NCBI GenBank assembly: GCA_963781895.1
Contig: CAWAIM010000025.1
Coordinates: forward strand, 7,828-71,827
Length of the DNA stretch: 64,000 bases
Origin: Roseiarcus sp963781895
Lineage (GTDB): Bacteria; Pseudomonadota; Alphaproteobacteria; Rhizobiales; Beijerinckiaceae
Direction: 5' to 3'
A program made the position numbers and the translations under genes. Positions 9,646 to 18,987 of the stretch are shown here, in pieces (position 1 is the stretch's first letter; each line of letters begins with the position of its first letter). The notes under the pieces were generated by a model. The model made no database searches, was not told the origin of the DNA, and saw only the letters and a list, made by a program, of their open reading frames with translations.

Positions 9646-9763
9646 TTGTCATGCCCGCGAAAGCGGGCATCTGGGCACCGCCGCCGTCGGGGAAGGATGG
9701 GTCGAAAGTGATGGTCGTTGAACGCCCTGCGGCGGTCTGCGCCCGCTTTCGCGGGGGTGACAA
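9646..9763. repeat. Inverted-repeat element (REP/MITE-like)
   Basis: Arms 9646-9668 and 9741-9763 match at 21 of 23 positions when one is reverse-complemented (core CCCGCGAAAGCGGGC). Total span 118 bp. It has no coding capacity. Such elements with the CCCGCGAAAGCGGG core are common in intergenic regions of Proteobacteria. Confidence 0.75.
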
Positions 9764-10133
9764 TGATTGATCGCTTAATCCGTCGCCGATCCCCCGCGGC
9801 TTGGGAGTTCGACCCTACGCCGAAGGGACTGCAATGCACTGAAATCGAACAAGAATACGATCCAGATCGGCGCCAATCGGGACCTGCTTGTGTCACAGTT
9901 TCGATGGTGCGTCAAAGCTCTGCTTGCCGGCGATCGGGTCAAGTCCGGGATCATCGCCCTCGGAAACAAATCCTTTATGAAAATCAGAATCCGTGCTACG
10001 ATCCTTCTTGCCATGAACCGACACCTCAACACCCCGTTCGGGCTTGCGACGCGAGCGCTCCGCGCGCTGCGGACCGATCGGTCGAATCCGTTCGCGCGCG
10101 GCGAGCGGAGCCGATCTGCGGGCGAACGGGGTT

Positions 10134-10312
10134 GCGTCATGGCCGGGCTCGTCGCGGCCATCGACGCGGCGCCAGCCGCCAAAAGGTCCAAGCTTTGCGC
10201 ACAAACCGCCAAAGCGCATGTTTTCAAAACGTTGCATTCGCATCCGGTGAACGTCGGAGACGATTTTTGCAGAATGACTGCGTGGATGGCCGGGACGAAC
10301 CCGGCCATGACG
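10134..10312. repeat. Palindromic dispersed repeat, copy 1
   Basis: Left arm 10134-10167 and right arm 10280-10312 are near-perfect inverted copies with the core GTCATGGCCGGG. A second element with the same arms lies at 41704-41841. The reverse frame of the right arm reads GRDEPGHDA, a well-known spurious peptide from rhizobial intergenic repeats. Confidence 0.8.
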
Positions 10313-10359
10313 GCTGGGCGTCTCGGCGCCGCCGGGAGTTCGAGCCGGGCTTCGCCTGG

Positions 10360-10412
10360 TCGGCCCGAAATGGCGCCGCAAGCCTTTGAAAACATGGGAT
10401 TCGCGACCCAAA
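10360..10412. repeat. 50-bp dispersed repeat, copy 1
   Basis: Shares an uninterrupted run of about 23 bases (containing CGAAATGGCGCCGCAAG) and a diverged tail with 18988-19038. On the reverse strand both copies spell FK(G/D)LRRHFGP, a spurious peptide. Confidence 0.7.
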
Positions 10413-10568
10413 CTGGCGGCCGCCGCGACCGGCGCCGGCGGTTCGGAATCCAGCGGCCGCTCGCTTGCGGAATTACCGAAAAAGCGCAGCTAAGCGCTTG
10501 AAAAGGCTTGGCGCCGCAACGGGATTTGCGGACCGCGCGGGCCCTCGTCCGCTCGCACGGGGTCGCGC

Positions 10569-11597
10569 CTATTGCGCCGTCAATTCCGCCCGGACGATGC
10601 GCGCCCCTTCGACCATCGCCTTCATCTTGCCGTAGGCCGACGCGCGCGGCAGGTACTTCAGGCCGCAGTCGGGCGCGACGATGATGTCCTCGGCCTTGCG
10701 GTAGGCGAGCGCGCGCCGAATGCGCCGGGCGACCGTCTCCGGCGTCTCGATCTCGGGCGTCGACAGGTCGAGCACGCCCAGGATGATCTTTTGATCGGGA
10801 AGGTCCGCCAGCACGGCGCAATCGAGATTCGACTGCGCCGTCTCGATCGAGATCTGCTGGCAGCGGCAGCCCTTGAGCTGCCTGAGGAACGAATAGGCGC
10901 TCGGCCGCTGGTGGATGATCGCGGCGTAGCCGAAGCAGATATGCACCGCGGTCGCGCCGGCGACGCCGTCGAGCGCCCGGTTCAGCGCGGCAAGGCCATA
11001 GTCCTCCGCCGGGGCCGGCCTGGCCTGCAAATAGGGCTCGTCGATCTGGACGATGTCCGCCCCGGCCGCGAACAGATCCTTGATCTCGGCGTTGACCGCC
11101 TCGGCGTAGTCCATCGCCGCATCGGCGAGATTGGGGTAGAAGTCGTTCTGCGCCTGCTGGCTCATGGTGAAGGGACCCGGCACGGTCATCTTGACCTTGC
11201 GCGCGGTGCGCTGGCGCAGGAACTTCAGATCGTCGACTTCGACGGCGCGCTTGCGGCGGATCTTGCCGACGATGCGCGGCACCGGGTTGGGATGGCCCGA
11301 GCGGTCGAGCGCGACGCCGGGATTGTCGATGTCGATCCCTTCGAGCGCGGTCGCGAAGCGGTTCGAATAGCTCTCGCGCCGGATTTCGCCGTCGGTGACG
11401 ATGTCGAGCCCGGCGTCCTCCTGCGCCTTGATCGCGAGCACGGTCGCGTCGTCCTGCGCCTCGGTGAGATAGGGTTCGGGAATGCGCCACAGTTCCTTCG
11501 CCCGCACCCGCGGCGGAAAGCGCCCGGCGAGCTTGGCGCGATCGATCAGCCATTCGGGCTGCGCGTACGAGCCGACGAGCGTCGTTGGCAGAAGCAT
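10569..11597 (-). CDS. MetE-like cobalamin-independent methionine synthase family protein
   Basis: 342 residues, about the size of the C-terminal catalytic barrel of MetE alone. All four expected zinc ligands are visible: His219 and Cys221 in VHICFG, Glu252 in ISIETAQ and Cys311 in PDCGLKYL. IVQIDEPYL at 183-191 is the conserved barrel strand with the acidic pair. MetE transfers a methyl group from methyltetrahydrofolate to a zinc-bound thiol. This short form lacks the N-terminal folate domain, so its methyl donor and acceptor are unknown. It lies downstream of ridA and the creatininase-family gene on the same strand, probably in one operon, so demethylation of the pathway substrate is an attractive but unproven role. 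Confidence 0.82.
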   Translation of the reverse strand: MLLPTTLVGSYAQPEWLIDRAKLAGRFPPRVRAKELWRIPEPYLTEAQDDATVLAIKAQEDAGLDIVTDGEIRRESYSNRFATALEGIDIDNPGVALDRSGHPNPVPRIVGKIRRKRAVEVDDLKFLRQRTARKVKMTVPGPFTMSQQAQNDFYPNLADAAMDYAEAVNAEIKDLFAAGADIVQIDEPYLQARPAPAEDYGLAALNRALDGVAGATAVHICFGYAAIIHQRPSAYSFLRQLKGCRCQQISIETAQSNLDCAVLADLPDQKIILGVLDLSTPEIETPETVARRIRRALAYRKAEDIIVAPDCGLKYLPRASAYGKMKAMVEGARIVRAELTAQ

Positions 11598-11738
11598 GCA
11601 CGTCCTCCCCCGCGCGCGAACCGCATCGATCGTCCGCCGCGCTTCAGGCCCATCCTGACCGCGTCAGCCGTCACTGACAAGGCGAGCGCGGCCGTGGCGA
11701 AGGACCTGCCGTCAGCGATGGCGCGGCGCTCGGGCGTC

Positions 11739-12552
11739 CTAGCGCCGAGCGAGCGGTCCCTGGCCGAGGCGATCGAGATCGAAGGCCAGCACGTCGCGCA
11801 GCAGTTCCAGAAAACCGTCGACGCCGCATTCGGCGCAGGCTTCGCCCTTGGCCGCGGTCGCGTTGGAGGCGTCGCCGGCCGCGCCCAGCTCGTGCAGGTC
11901 GCTCGACATCCAGCCGATGCCGATCGGCTGGGTGACGCGAAGCCGCTTGAACTCCGCTTCGATCGCAACCGCCGCGCTGACGAAATTGCGCGCCTCGCCC
12001 ATGCGCACCAGATCCGGCTTGAACGCCAGCATCAGCGACGTCTCGGCGTCTCCCCCATGGATGCCATGCGCGCGCTCCTCGGCCGAAAACAGGCCTTCCG
12101 GATATCCGAGCGCATGCCAGGCCGCATGGACGGCCAGCATCCGGTGGCGGACCCGCAACTCGCGCACCACCGCGCCGATCACCGGAACATTGCCCCCGTG
12201 CGAGTTCATGACGATCAGCTTGCGGCAGCCTGCCCGCGCGACGCTGTCGCCGATCTCGATCCAGGCTCGCGTGACCGTCTCCAACGAAAGGGTCAATGTG
12301 CCCGGAAATTCGCATGTGCTCATTTGACTTTCCGATCGCTTGCACGGGCAGAAACAGGACCGGCATGTCGTCGGGAACGCGCTCGACCGCCCGCGCGAGA
12401 TAGCCTTCGTTGATGAACGTATCGACGCCGACCGGCAGATGCGGTCCATGCTGCTCGATCGCCGCCACTGGCAGCACCGCCACGACTTTGCTCATGTCGG
12501 CGGCGGCAAAGTCTCGCCAGCCCATTTCCGCCCAATATTTGCTCGGCAGCAT
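11739..12552 (-). CDS. Creatininase-family amidohydrolase, one frameshift
   Basis: Family signatures with metal ligands: VAAIEQHGPHLPVGVDT (Glu, His, Asp) near residue 32, SNEH...FPGTLTLS, VMNSHGGNVPVIGAVVREL near 122, and HGIHGGDAETSLML near 175. Creatininases open cyclic amides such as creatinine at a two-metal site; paralogues act on formylated pyrimidines or mycofactocin. The frame breaks near 12309, where one extra A (coding strand) follows the ATGCG of the SNEHMR block. Removing it gives the canonical SNEHMRFPGTLTLS and 270 residues. The start is the ATG at 12552, 16 bases after the ridA stop, so the pair is an operon. Confidence 0.85.
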
Positions 12553-12568
12553 CAGGAACTCCCCTTCG

Positions 12569-12955
12569 TCAGCCCGCTCGCGCGGCGATGGCCTCGATCT
12601 CCACCTTGAATTCCGGCCGGGCGAAGCCCTGCACGATCATCAGCGTCGAGGCCGGCGGCGGGGCGCCGACAAATTCGTCGCGCACTTTCATATAGCCGCT
12701 CAAATGTTGAGCCGACGAGACGTAAGCGTTGAGGCGGACGAGGTCGGCAAGCGTCATGCCGGCCTCGGCGAGGATCGCCGCAATCGCGCGAAAGCACAGG
12801 CGCGACTGCTCCTCGACTGTTTCTGGAATGGCGCCGTCGCGGTCAATGCCCAGTTGGCCGGCGCAAAAGACCATGCTCGCCCCGGGTTCGACTTTGACGC
12901 CATGCGCGTAATTGGCGAATGGCGGATGAATCGAGTTAGGAGTCAGCCTGCGCAT
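12569..12955 (-). CDS. ridA: RidA/YjgF family enamine-imine deaminase
   Basis: 128 residues. It has the RidA/UK114 pattern: VFCAGQLGIDRDGAIPETVEEQ near residue 30, CFRAIAAILAEAGMTLADLVRLNAYV near 75 and the closing PEFKVEIEAIAARA. RidA proteins are small trimers that hydrolyse reactive 2-aminoacrylate or related enamines and imines; pathway-linked paralogues (RutC-like) serve pyrimidine catabolism. It is the first gene of the leftward operon ridA - creatininase - MetE-like and is divergent from the binding-protein gene at 13080. The Arg usually found at the start of the R-V-E-I-E motif is Lys here (KVEIE), so canonical deaminase activity should not be assumed. Confidence 0.88.
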   Translation of the reverse strand: MRRLTPNSIHPPFANYAHGVKVEPGASMVFCAGQLGIDRDGAIPETVEEQSRLCFRAIAAILAEAGMTLADLVRLNAYVSSAQHLSGYMKVRDEFVGAPPPASTLMIVQGFARPEFKVEIEAIAARAG

Positions 12956-13079
12956 GGGAACGAACCTCCAACGTCCTTACTCCTGGTCATCTCTTTTATT
13001 TGGCGCGCGCCGGGCGGAGTTGCGCAACGGCGCGGAAGTTGCGAGACTTTAGCCGGTCACTCGGATTGGGGAATGGCTC

Positions 13080-14076
13080 ATGAAACACGTCGGCGTTTGG
13101 CTCTCCGCGGGCTTTTTTTTGGCCGCGTCGTCGGCGCTCGCCGCCGACAAGGTGTCGTTCGGAACGAACTGGCTCGCCGAAGCCGAGCATGGCGGATATT
13201 ATCAGGCGCTCACCGACGGAACATACGCCAAATACAACCTTGACGTGACGATCGTCCAGGGTGGTCCGCAGGCCAACAACGAACTCCTGCTCGCAGCCGG
13301 CAAGCTCGACTTCTACATGGGCGGGAATCTGCTCCTCGCCTTCGATGCGGTCGACCGCAATGTGCCAATCGTTGTCGTCGCCGCCCATTTCCAAAAAGAT
13401 CCCCAGATCATGATGTCGCATCCCGGCGTCGGTCTCGACAAGTGGGCGGATTTGCCGAAGGCGACCGCCTTCGTCGGCAAGGAGGGGCTCGCCTCGTTCT
13501 ATCAGTGGATGAGATCCGCTTACGGCTTCAAGGAAGAAAACGTCAAACCCTATACATTCAATCCTGGGCCGTTCATCGCCGACAAGAATTCGATTCAGCA
13601 GGGATATGTCACGTCTGAGCCTTTCGCGGTCGAGCGCGAAGGCCACTTCAAGCCGAACATCTTTCTGCTCGCCGACCAAGGCTACGGGACGTATGCGACG
13701 ACGATCGAAACCACCGTCCGACATGATCGCCAAACATCCCGACGTGGTGCAGCGCTTCGTCGACGCCTCGACGATCGGCTGGTATCATTATCTCTATGGC
13801 GACAATGCGAAGGCGAACGCCCAGATCAAGAAGGTCAATCCGGACATGACGGATGAGCAGATCGCCTTCTCGATCGCCAGGATCAAAGAATATGGTCTGG
13901 TCGACTCCGGCGACACTCTGAAGCTCGGAATCGGCGCCATGACCGACGATCGCGTCAAATCCTTCTACGATCAGATGGTCAAGGCCGGCGTCGTCAAGCC
14001 GGGCCTGGACTACAAGAAGGCCTACACCCTTCAGTTCGTCGACAAGGGCGTCGGCCTCGACCTGCGGCCCAAGTAA
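13080..14076 (+). CDS. NMT1/THI5-type ABC substrate-binding protein, one frameshift
   Basis: A signal peptide (about 1-21, cleavage at SALA) is followed by VSFGTNWLAEAEHGGYYQAL, NLDVTIVQGGPQANNELLLAAGKLDFYMG and the rest of a periplasmic NMT1/SsuA-like fold. The QGGP...G.LDF pattern is typical of binding proteins for pyrimidines such as hydroxymethylpyrimidine, and of sulfonate relatives. An extra C near 13718 breaks the frame; removing it joins ETTSDMIAKHPDVVQRFVDAS and gives 331 residues with a stop at 14076. No permease or ATPase gene follows, which is unusual. It is first in a rightward operon with a deaminase, a FAD enzyme and a quinone reductase. Confidence 0.85.
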
Positions 14077-14425
14077 ACTGATCTGGGAATGACAAAGGAC
14101 GCGCCGCGTCAATGACCCACGTCGCCGCAGTTCGCGAGACGGCGCCGCCGCCAGGAGACGAAGAGTTCGCACTCGACGCGGTCTGCCGGGACAAGCGCCG
14201 CATGACATCGCGCGCTCCATCGGGCGGCGCGCGCGCAGCGTTAGGACGAGGGAGCGCCGACGTGACAGGGGACGAGCGGCCGAGTTGTCGACCGGAGATT
14301 CCGCGGGCGTTCACGCCAGGTCGCGCATTTCGGCGACCGGCGTCCTGACCTTGCTCATGCTGGGCGGTCTTTGGCGCTTGTCGCCGCGACATCGGCTCGA
14401 CAGCTTCAGGAGCCGCGCGGCGTGA
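14077..14425 (+). other. Gap where a transporter permease or ATPase would be expected
   Basis: 349 bases between the binding protein and the amidohydrolase. It holds only weak frames. The longest, starting at 14112, is rich in Arg and Pro and matches nothing recognised; another frame ends in a short hydrophobic stretch (LTLLMLGGLWRL near 14345). It could be the eroded remains of a permease gene or simply non-coding. Confidence 0.35.
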
Positions 14426-15746
14426 ATGCGGACTTCCCGATTTCAGGCAAACAAGCGTTACGCGCTCGTCGAGGCTCGCGTCCTCGCCTCGCACCTGCCG
14501 AGCGGCGCCGCGCTCCCCGACCGCGACGGATTTGCGACCGTCGACCTCCTGATCGACGAAGGACGGATCCGCGACATTACGCCCGGACGGACCGCCGAAT
14601 TTGGCGAAGCGCCCCGGCTCGATTTGTCGGGCCGGACCGTTCTGCCGCTGTTCGTCGACGCCCATACCCATCTCGACAAGGCGCACATCTGGCGTCGGGC
14701 TCCGAATCCGACCGGCGATTTCGCCGGCGCGCTGAAGGCGGTCGCCGACGATCGGGCCGCCAATTGGAACGCCCGCGATGTCGCCGCGCGCATGGAGTTC
14801 AGCCTGCGTTCGGCCTACGCGCATGGCGGCTGCGGCAATCCGCACCCACATCGATAGCATCGGGCCCCAAACCGGCATCAGCTGGCCGGTCGTGGCCGAG
14901 GCGCGCGAGCGGTGGCGCGGGCGGATCGATTTGCAGGCTTCGCCGCTGTTCAGCCTCGAATTCGCGCTCGATGAACGGCACATGGCGGAGATCGAGACGA
15001 CGCTCGACGCCTATGGATCGAACATTCTTGGCGCGGTCACCACCATGGCTCCGCGTCTGCGGGAGGGTCTCGCGGCGCTGTTTTCGCTCGCCGAACGCAA
15101 GGGCTGGGACCTCGATTTCCATGTCGACGAATCCGCGGATCCCGCGGCTCGCTCGCTTGCCGTCATCGCCGAGATGGCGATCGAGCGCCGTTTCGGGGGC
15201 CGCATCCTCGTCGGCCACTGCTGCTCGCTATGCCGACAGGAAGAGGACGAACAGGCGCGCACGATCGAGGCCGTCGCGCGCGCCGGATTGAGCGTCGTCT
15301 CCTTGCCGATGTGCAACATGTTCCTTCAAGACCGGCAGGCGGGCCGCACGCCGCGCTGGCGCGGCGTCACTGCGCTGCACGAGCTGAAAGCCGCGGGCGT
15401 CAACGTGATGATCGCCAGCGACAATGTCCGCGACCCGTTTTTCGCCTACGGGGATCACGACATGCTCGAGGTCTGGCGCGAAGGCGTCAGGATTCTACAC
15501 CTCGACTACCCGTTCGCCGATTGGGCGTCGGTCGTGCGTTCAGGCCCCGCCCGTGCGATGGGACTGCATATGGAGGGGTTTCGCCCGGGCGCGCCTGCCG
15601 ACATGATCGTGACGCGGGCTCGCGATTTTACCGAGCTGATGGCGCGTCCTCACAACGATCGCGTCGTGCTTCGCCATGGCCAGGCGTTAACCGCGGGGCC
15701 GCCGGACTTCGCCGACATCGACGCCCTGGAGGGCCTCTCGTCATGA
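14426..15746 (+). CDS. Cytosine deaminase-like amidohydrolase, one frameshift
   Basis: Amidohydrolase superfamily, CodA-like branch. The metal site is visible: FVDAHTHLDKAH (HxH), DFHVDESADP (His plus catalytic Glu), ILVGHCCSL (His) and VMIASDNVRDPF (Asp), in the CodA order. Such enzymes deaminate cytosine, isocytosine, creatinine or related rings. The frame breaks near 14850: one extra G in CATGGCGGCTG. With it removed the protein is 439 residues, ending at 15746. Its stop overlaps the next gene's start (ATGA), indicating translational coupling. The neighbours (creatininase, RidA, HMP-type binding protein) suggest an N-heterocyclic substrate. Confidence 0.82.
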
Positions 15747-17175
15747 GCCTTGCCTATGATATCGCCGGGTTCCGCGGGCTGATCGGTTCGATTACATGCG
15801 AAGACAATCCCGTCCTCGTCAAGCAGAAGAGCCGCGACTTCTACTGGTACTCGCCGATTTTGAAACGCGAACTCGAGGCAGTGACCGCCGACATCGTGGT
15901 TTCGCCGAAGACCGAGGACGAAATTCGGACCGTGCTGGCGGCGGCGCACAAGTTCGCCATTCCGGTCACCGCGCGCGGCGGCGGGACCGGCAACTACGGC
16001 CAGGCGATGCCGCTGACCGGCGGCGTACTGCTCAGCCTGATCGAGATGAACAAGGTCCTGTCGATCACGACCGGCCGCGTGATCTGCGAGCCCGGCGCGA
16101 TCCTGCGCGACGTCGACAAGGCGGCCGCCGTCTCCGGGCAGGAGTTGCGTATGTTCCCCTCGACGCGCGCCACCGCCTCGATCGCCGGCTTCGTCGCCGG
16201 CGGGTCCGGCGGCGTCGGTTCGATCAGTTGGGGCGGCTTACGAGATTTCGGCAACGTGCTGCGCCTGCGCGTCCTGACGATGGAGGCCGAGCCGCGCGCC
16301 CTCGAACTGACCGGGGAGGACTTGCATAAGGCCGTCCATGCCTATGGCACCAACGGAGTCATCACCGAGGTCGAGATGCCGTTGACGGCGTCGTACGACT
16401 GGATCGAGGCGATCATCGGATTCGAACTCTTTCGACGCCGCCACGGCTTATGGCCTGGCCCTCGGCCAACAGGACGGGATCCTGAAGAAGCTCGTGACCG
16501 TCGTCGCGGCTCCTGCTCCGCATGACTATTTCCTTCGCCACCGCGCCTTCATTCCCGCGGGCAAAAGCGTCGTTCTGGCGATGATCGCGCCACACGCTCT
16601 CGATGCGCTGGAGACGTTCACGAGGCCGTTCAAGGCCGCGACAATCCTGCTTGATCTCAGCCCGCGAAGCGCCCGAGGCGCTCGCGCGCCTGCCGCCGAT
16701 TTACGAACTGGCCTGGAACCACACGACCCTGCGCGCTCTGCGCGTCGATCCGGCCATGACCTATTTGCAGGCGCGCTATCCGGAGGATGGCGCGCTGGGG
16801 ATCGTCAAGCGCATTCATGATCATTTCGGACCCGAGATCATCGGGCATCTGGAGGTCATCCGCTTCAACGGCAGGATCGGGTTCGCCGGCCTGCCGCTGA
16901 TTCGCTTCTCGACCGAGGAGCGGCTACAGCAGATCATCGCCGAGCACGAGGCGATGGGGGCGACGATCTTCAACCCCCATCGCTATACGCTCGAGGAGGG
17001 CGGCATGAAGCAGACCGACGCGATCCAGCTCGCGTTCAAGCGCGAGACGGATCCGCAGGGTCTGCTCAATCCGGGCAAGATGATCGCCTTCGAGGACCCG
17101 AGCTTCAATTTCTCCGCCGGCAAGAATTTTCTGTTCCCGGGCCTCGAGGCGCGGGCGCTCGCCGCGCAAGGCTGA
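15743..17175 (+). CDS. FAD-binding oxidoreductase (GlcD/PCMH type), two frameshifts
   Basis: A PCMH/vanillyl-alcohol-oxidase-type FAD domain: VTARGGGTGNYGQAMPLTGGVLLSL near residue 74 and FPSTRATASIAGFVAGGSGGVGSISWGGL near 140-165, the FAD pyrophosphate-binding loops. The C-terminus ends with QGLLNPGKMIAFEDP, the usual GlcD-like closing motif. Two insertions break the frame: one T near 16430 (ELFDAATAYG restored) and one C near 16665 (DLSREAPEALARLPP restored). The corrected protein has 476 residues. It probably oxidises a C-H or hydroxyl group of the pathway intermediate and passes electrons to a quinone or oxygen. It is coupled by ATGA to the deaminase gene. Confidence 0.82.
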
Positions 17176-17181
17176 TCGGCG

Positions 17182-17767
17182 GTGAGGGTCCTCGTCCTCT
17201 TCGCCCATCCGGTCGAGACGAGCTTCGGATCGGCTTTGCACGCCAAGGTCGTCGAAAGCCTTGCGCGCGCGCGGCCATGACGTCGACGACTGCGATCTCA
17301 ACGCGGAAGGCTTCGACCCGGTCATGACCCGTCAGGACCGGATCGAGTATCATGATGTCAGCATCAATCGCCGGCGCGTCGCCCCTTACGTCGACCGGCT
17401 GCTTGCCGCCGAGGCGCTCGTGTTTTCGTTCCCGGTCTGGAACATGGGCTTCCCCGCGATTCTCAAGGGCTTCGTCGACAAGGTGTTCCTGCCGGGCGTC
17501 AGTTTCATCCTCAAGGAAGACGGCTCCTACGTTCCGATTCTGCACAACATCAAGCGTCTCGGGGTCGTATGCACCTATGGCGGCTCGCGATGGCTGACCA
17601 TCATGATGGGCGACCCGCCGCGTCGCTTCCTCACGCGTTCGATGCGGTTGAACTGCGCGCCGGGCGCGCGTTGCGACTATCTCGCGCACTACGACATGGA
17701 TCATACGCGCGCGGAACGTCGCACGGCGTTCCTCAGCAAGGTCGAGGCGAGGTTTTCCGCCTGGTGA
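17182..17767 (+). CDS. NAD(P)H dehydrogenase (quinone), flavodoxin-like fold, one frameshift
   Basis: Begins at a GTG six bases after the previous stop: RVLVLFAHPVETSFGSALH, the KefF/MdaB-type flavodoxin fold. It continues with FSFPVWNMGFPAILKGFVDKVF (FMN-site SFPVW..GFPA..K) and VVCTYGGSRW. One extra base in a GC run near 17270 shifts the frame; corrected, the block reads VESLARAGHDVDDCDL and the length is 194 residues. It probably reduces a quinone or the FAD partner in the same operon, or reduces a ring intermediate. It is the last gene of the rightward cluster. Confidence 0.8.
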
Positions 17768-17903
17768 CCGTTCAGGCGCGGGGGGCTCATGCCAGAACGA
17801 GCCTTGCAAATGTGGCTGGAATTTGCTCGGTTAAGGCGATCGGACGCCGAAGGCGCAGCAAGGCGCCAAAATTCTTTTGTCGCTTATAGTCATAATATTC
17901 ATG

Positions 17904-17909
17904 TATAAT
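17904..17909 (+). promoter_or_regulatory. Possible -10 box of the PEP-CTERM gene
   Basis: A perfect TATAAT lies 18 bases before the ATG in an AT-rich stretch (17872-17926). This is unusual for this GC-rich sequence. No good -35 box lies at 17 bp spacing; TTGTCG lies further upstream. Close spacing to the start implies a very short leader. Confidence 0.3.
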
Positions 17910-17926
17910 CAAATGGGGAGGTTAAA

Positions 17927-18646
17927 ATGTACCTGCCTGCCAAGGCGCCGGCGATCGGCGTTTGTCTCGCGATAGCGCTTTCGAGCGTCGCGGCGCGAGC
18001 CGATTTGGTGACCTATGGCGACTATATTGCCGACGTCTCCGTCAGCTTGGGAAGCTCAACATACAGCTGCACGACCCTCTCGAGCCCAGACTGCGCCTTT
18101 GTCTCCATCACCGGGATCGGCGACACGAACGATGTTCAGCCCTTCAGCGTGCCAGGGGCGAGCGGCTTCAAGAATTCGATTCAGTCCGCGACCGTCAGCG
18201 TATTTTTGAATTCGGGACAATCTTTCAGCGCGACCCTAGCGCCCGCCGGGCAGATCTACGTGAGCGTCGATCAAACCAACGGAGGCGCCGGATTTGGTTC
18301 GAGTTATGGACCCACCTATCCAATGGCGACCTATGGCGGCAATGCGGACTATGCGCATTACGACCTCACGACTGACTTTTACGTTCAGGGGTTTGCGCCA
18401 TTTTGCCCGGATGGGGTCGGCGGCCCGCTCTGCGCCAACGGCGCTCCGCTGCATACGGCGAGCGGAGAGGATTTCGTCATCTCCTTCCCGTTCGCGCCGG
18501 CCTTCAGCATCTTCTCCTCGACCGTTTCGGTCGTCCCCGAACCATCGACCTGGGCGATCATGCTGATAGGCTTCACTGGCCTCGCCTTCGCCGGTCGTCG
18601 CAGGGCAAAAAGAGCCGCCGTCTCGCGCCGCTGGTTAGCCTTCTAA
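17927..18646 (+). CDS. PEP-CTERM sorting domain protein
   Basis: 239 residues with a GGGGAGG ribosome site. A signal peptide (about 1-25, ending SVAARA) precedes a Ser/Thr/Gly-rich secreted region without a recognised fold. The C-terminus carries VPEPSTWAIMLIGFTGLAFA followed by a basic cluster, the PEP-CTERM signal that directs processing by an exosortase, typically linked to exopolysaccharide and biofilm export. The basic tail is about 10 residues longer than usual. No exosortase or EPS genes are in the window. Two Cys pairs (34 apart near residue 50, and FCPDGVGGPLC near 160) may form disulfides. Confidence 0.85.
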   Translation: MYLPAKAPAIGVCLAIALSSVAARADLVTYGDYIADVSVSLGSSTYSCTTLSSPDCAFVSITGIGDTNDVQPFSVPGASGFKNSIQSATVSVFLNSGQSFSATLAPAGQIYVSVDQTNGGAGFGSSYGPTYPMATYGGNADYAHYDLTTDFYVQGFAPFCPDGVGGPLCANGAPLHTASGEDFVISFPFAPAFSIFSSTVSVVPEPSTWAIMLIGFTGLAFAGRRRAKRAAVSRRWLAF

Positions 18647-18987
18647 CCGACGCCGCCCGTGAACGGCGCTTCTAAGGCAGGCGGGGGGAGCAGACTTACG
18701 GACCGTGCCGCTTAAGGTTGATAATTTCTCCTTTGTCGTCGACGATCTTATGGCCAAGCATGGGATCGCCTTGTCGGCAAAATCTTCCATAAATCAGAAA
18801 TTCATGGTATCGTCATTTTCACAAGCTCCGAGGCCGTCCGCTGTTCAGCCATCGAAGGCCGACGAGCTTCGGACGGGACAGCGCCGGGCGAAACTCGACA
18901 ATAACCAGACTGCATTCGTTTAATTTATGTCTTCAGCGGGGCGCGCATTGACCGGGATCTGCAGCGCGTCGTGCATCGGCCGCCCGC

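Larger units (their letters stand above)
9582..10568. other. Long non-coding gap with three repeat elements
   Basis: Nearly 1 kb between the damaged reductase and the MetE-like gene. The open frames on both strands are artefacts of palindromic repeats: a 23-bp inverted-repeat element at 9646-9763, a larger palindromic element at 10134-10312 and a 50-bp dispersed repeat at 10360-10412. No other gene or RNA was recognised. Confidence 0.7.

Noticed and set aside
9775..11601. Very long leftward frame opposite and beyond the MetE-like gene
   Set aside because: It is a GC-bias shadow of the MetE-like gene joined to repeat-derived sequence; the real frame has conserved zinc ligands.
15230..16525. 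Long plus-strand frame spanning the deaminase and FAD genes
   Set aside because: Its only meaningful part is the FAD oxidoreductase from 15743; the upstream part is an out-of-frame reading of the deaminase.
18705..18923. 72-residue frame after the PEP-CTERM gene
   Set aside because: No ribosome site, no family, and no conserved composition.
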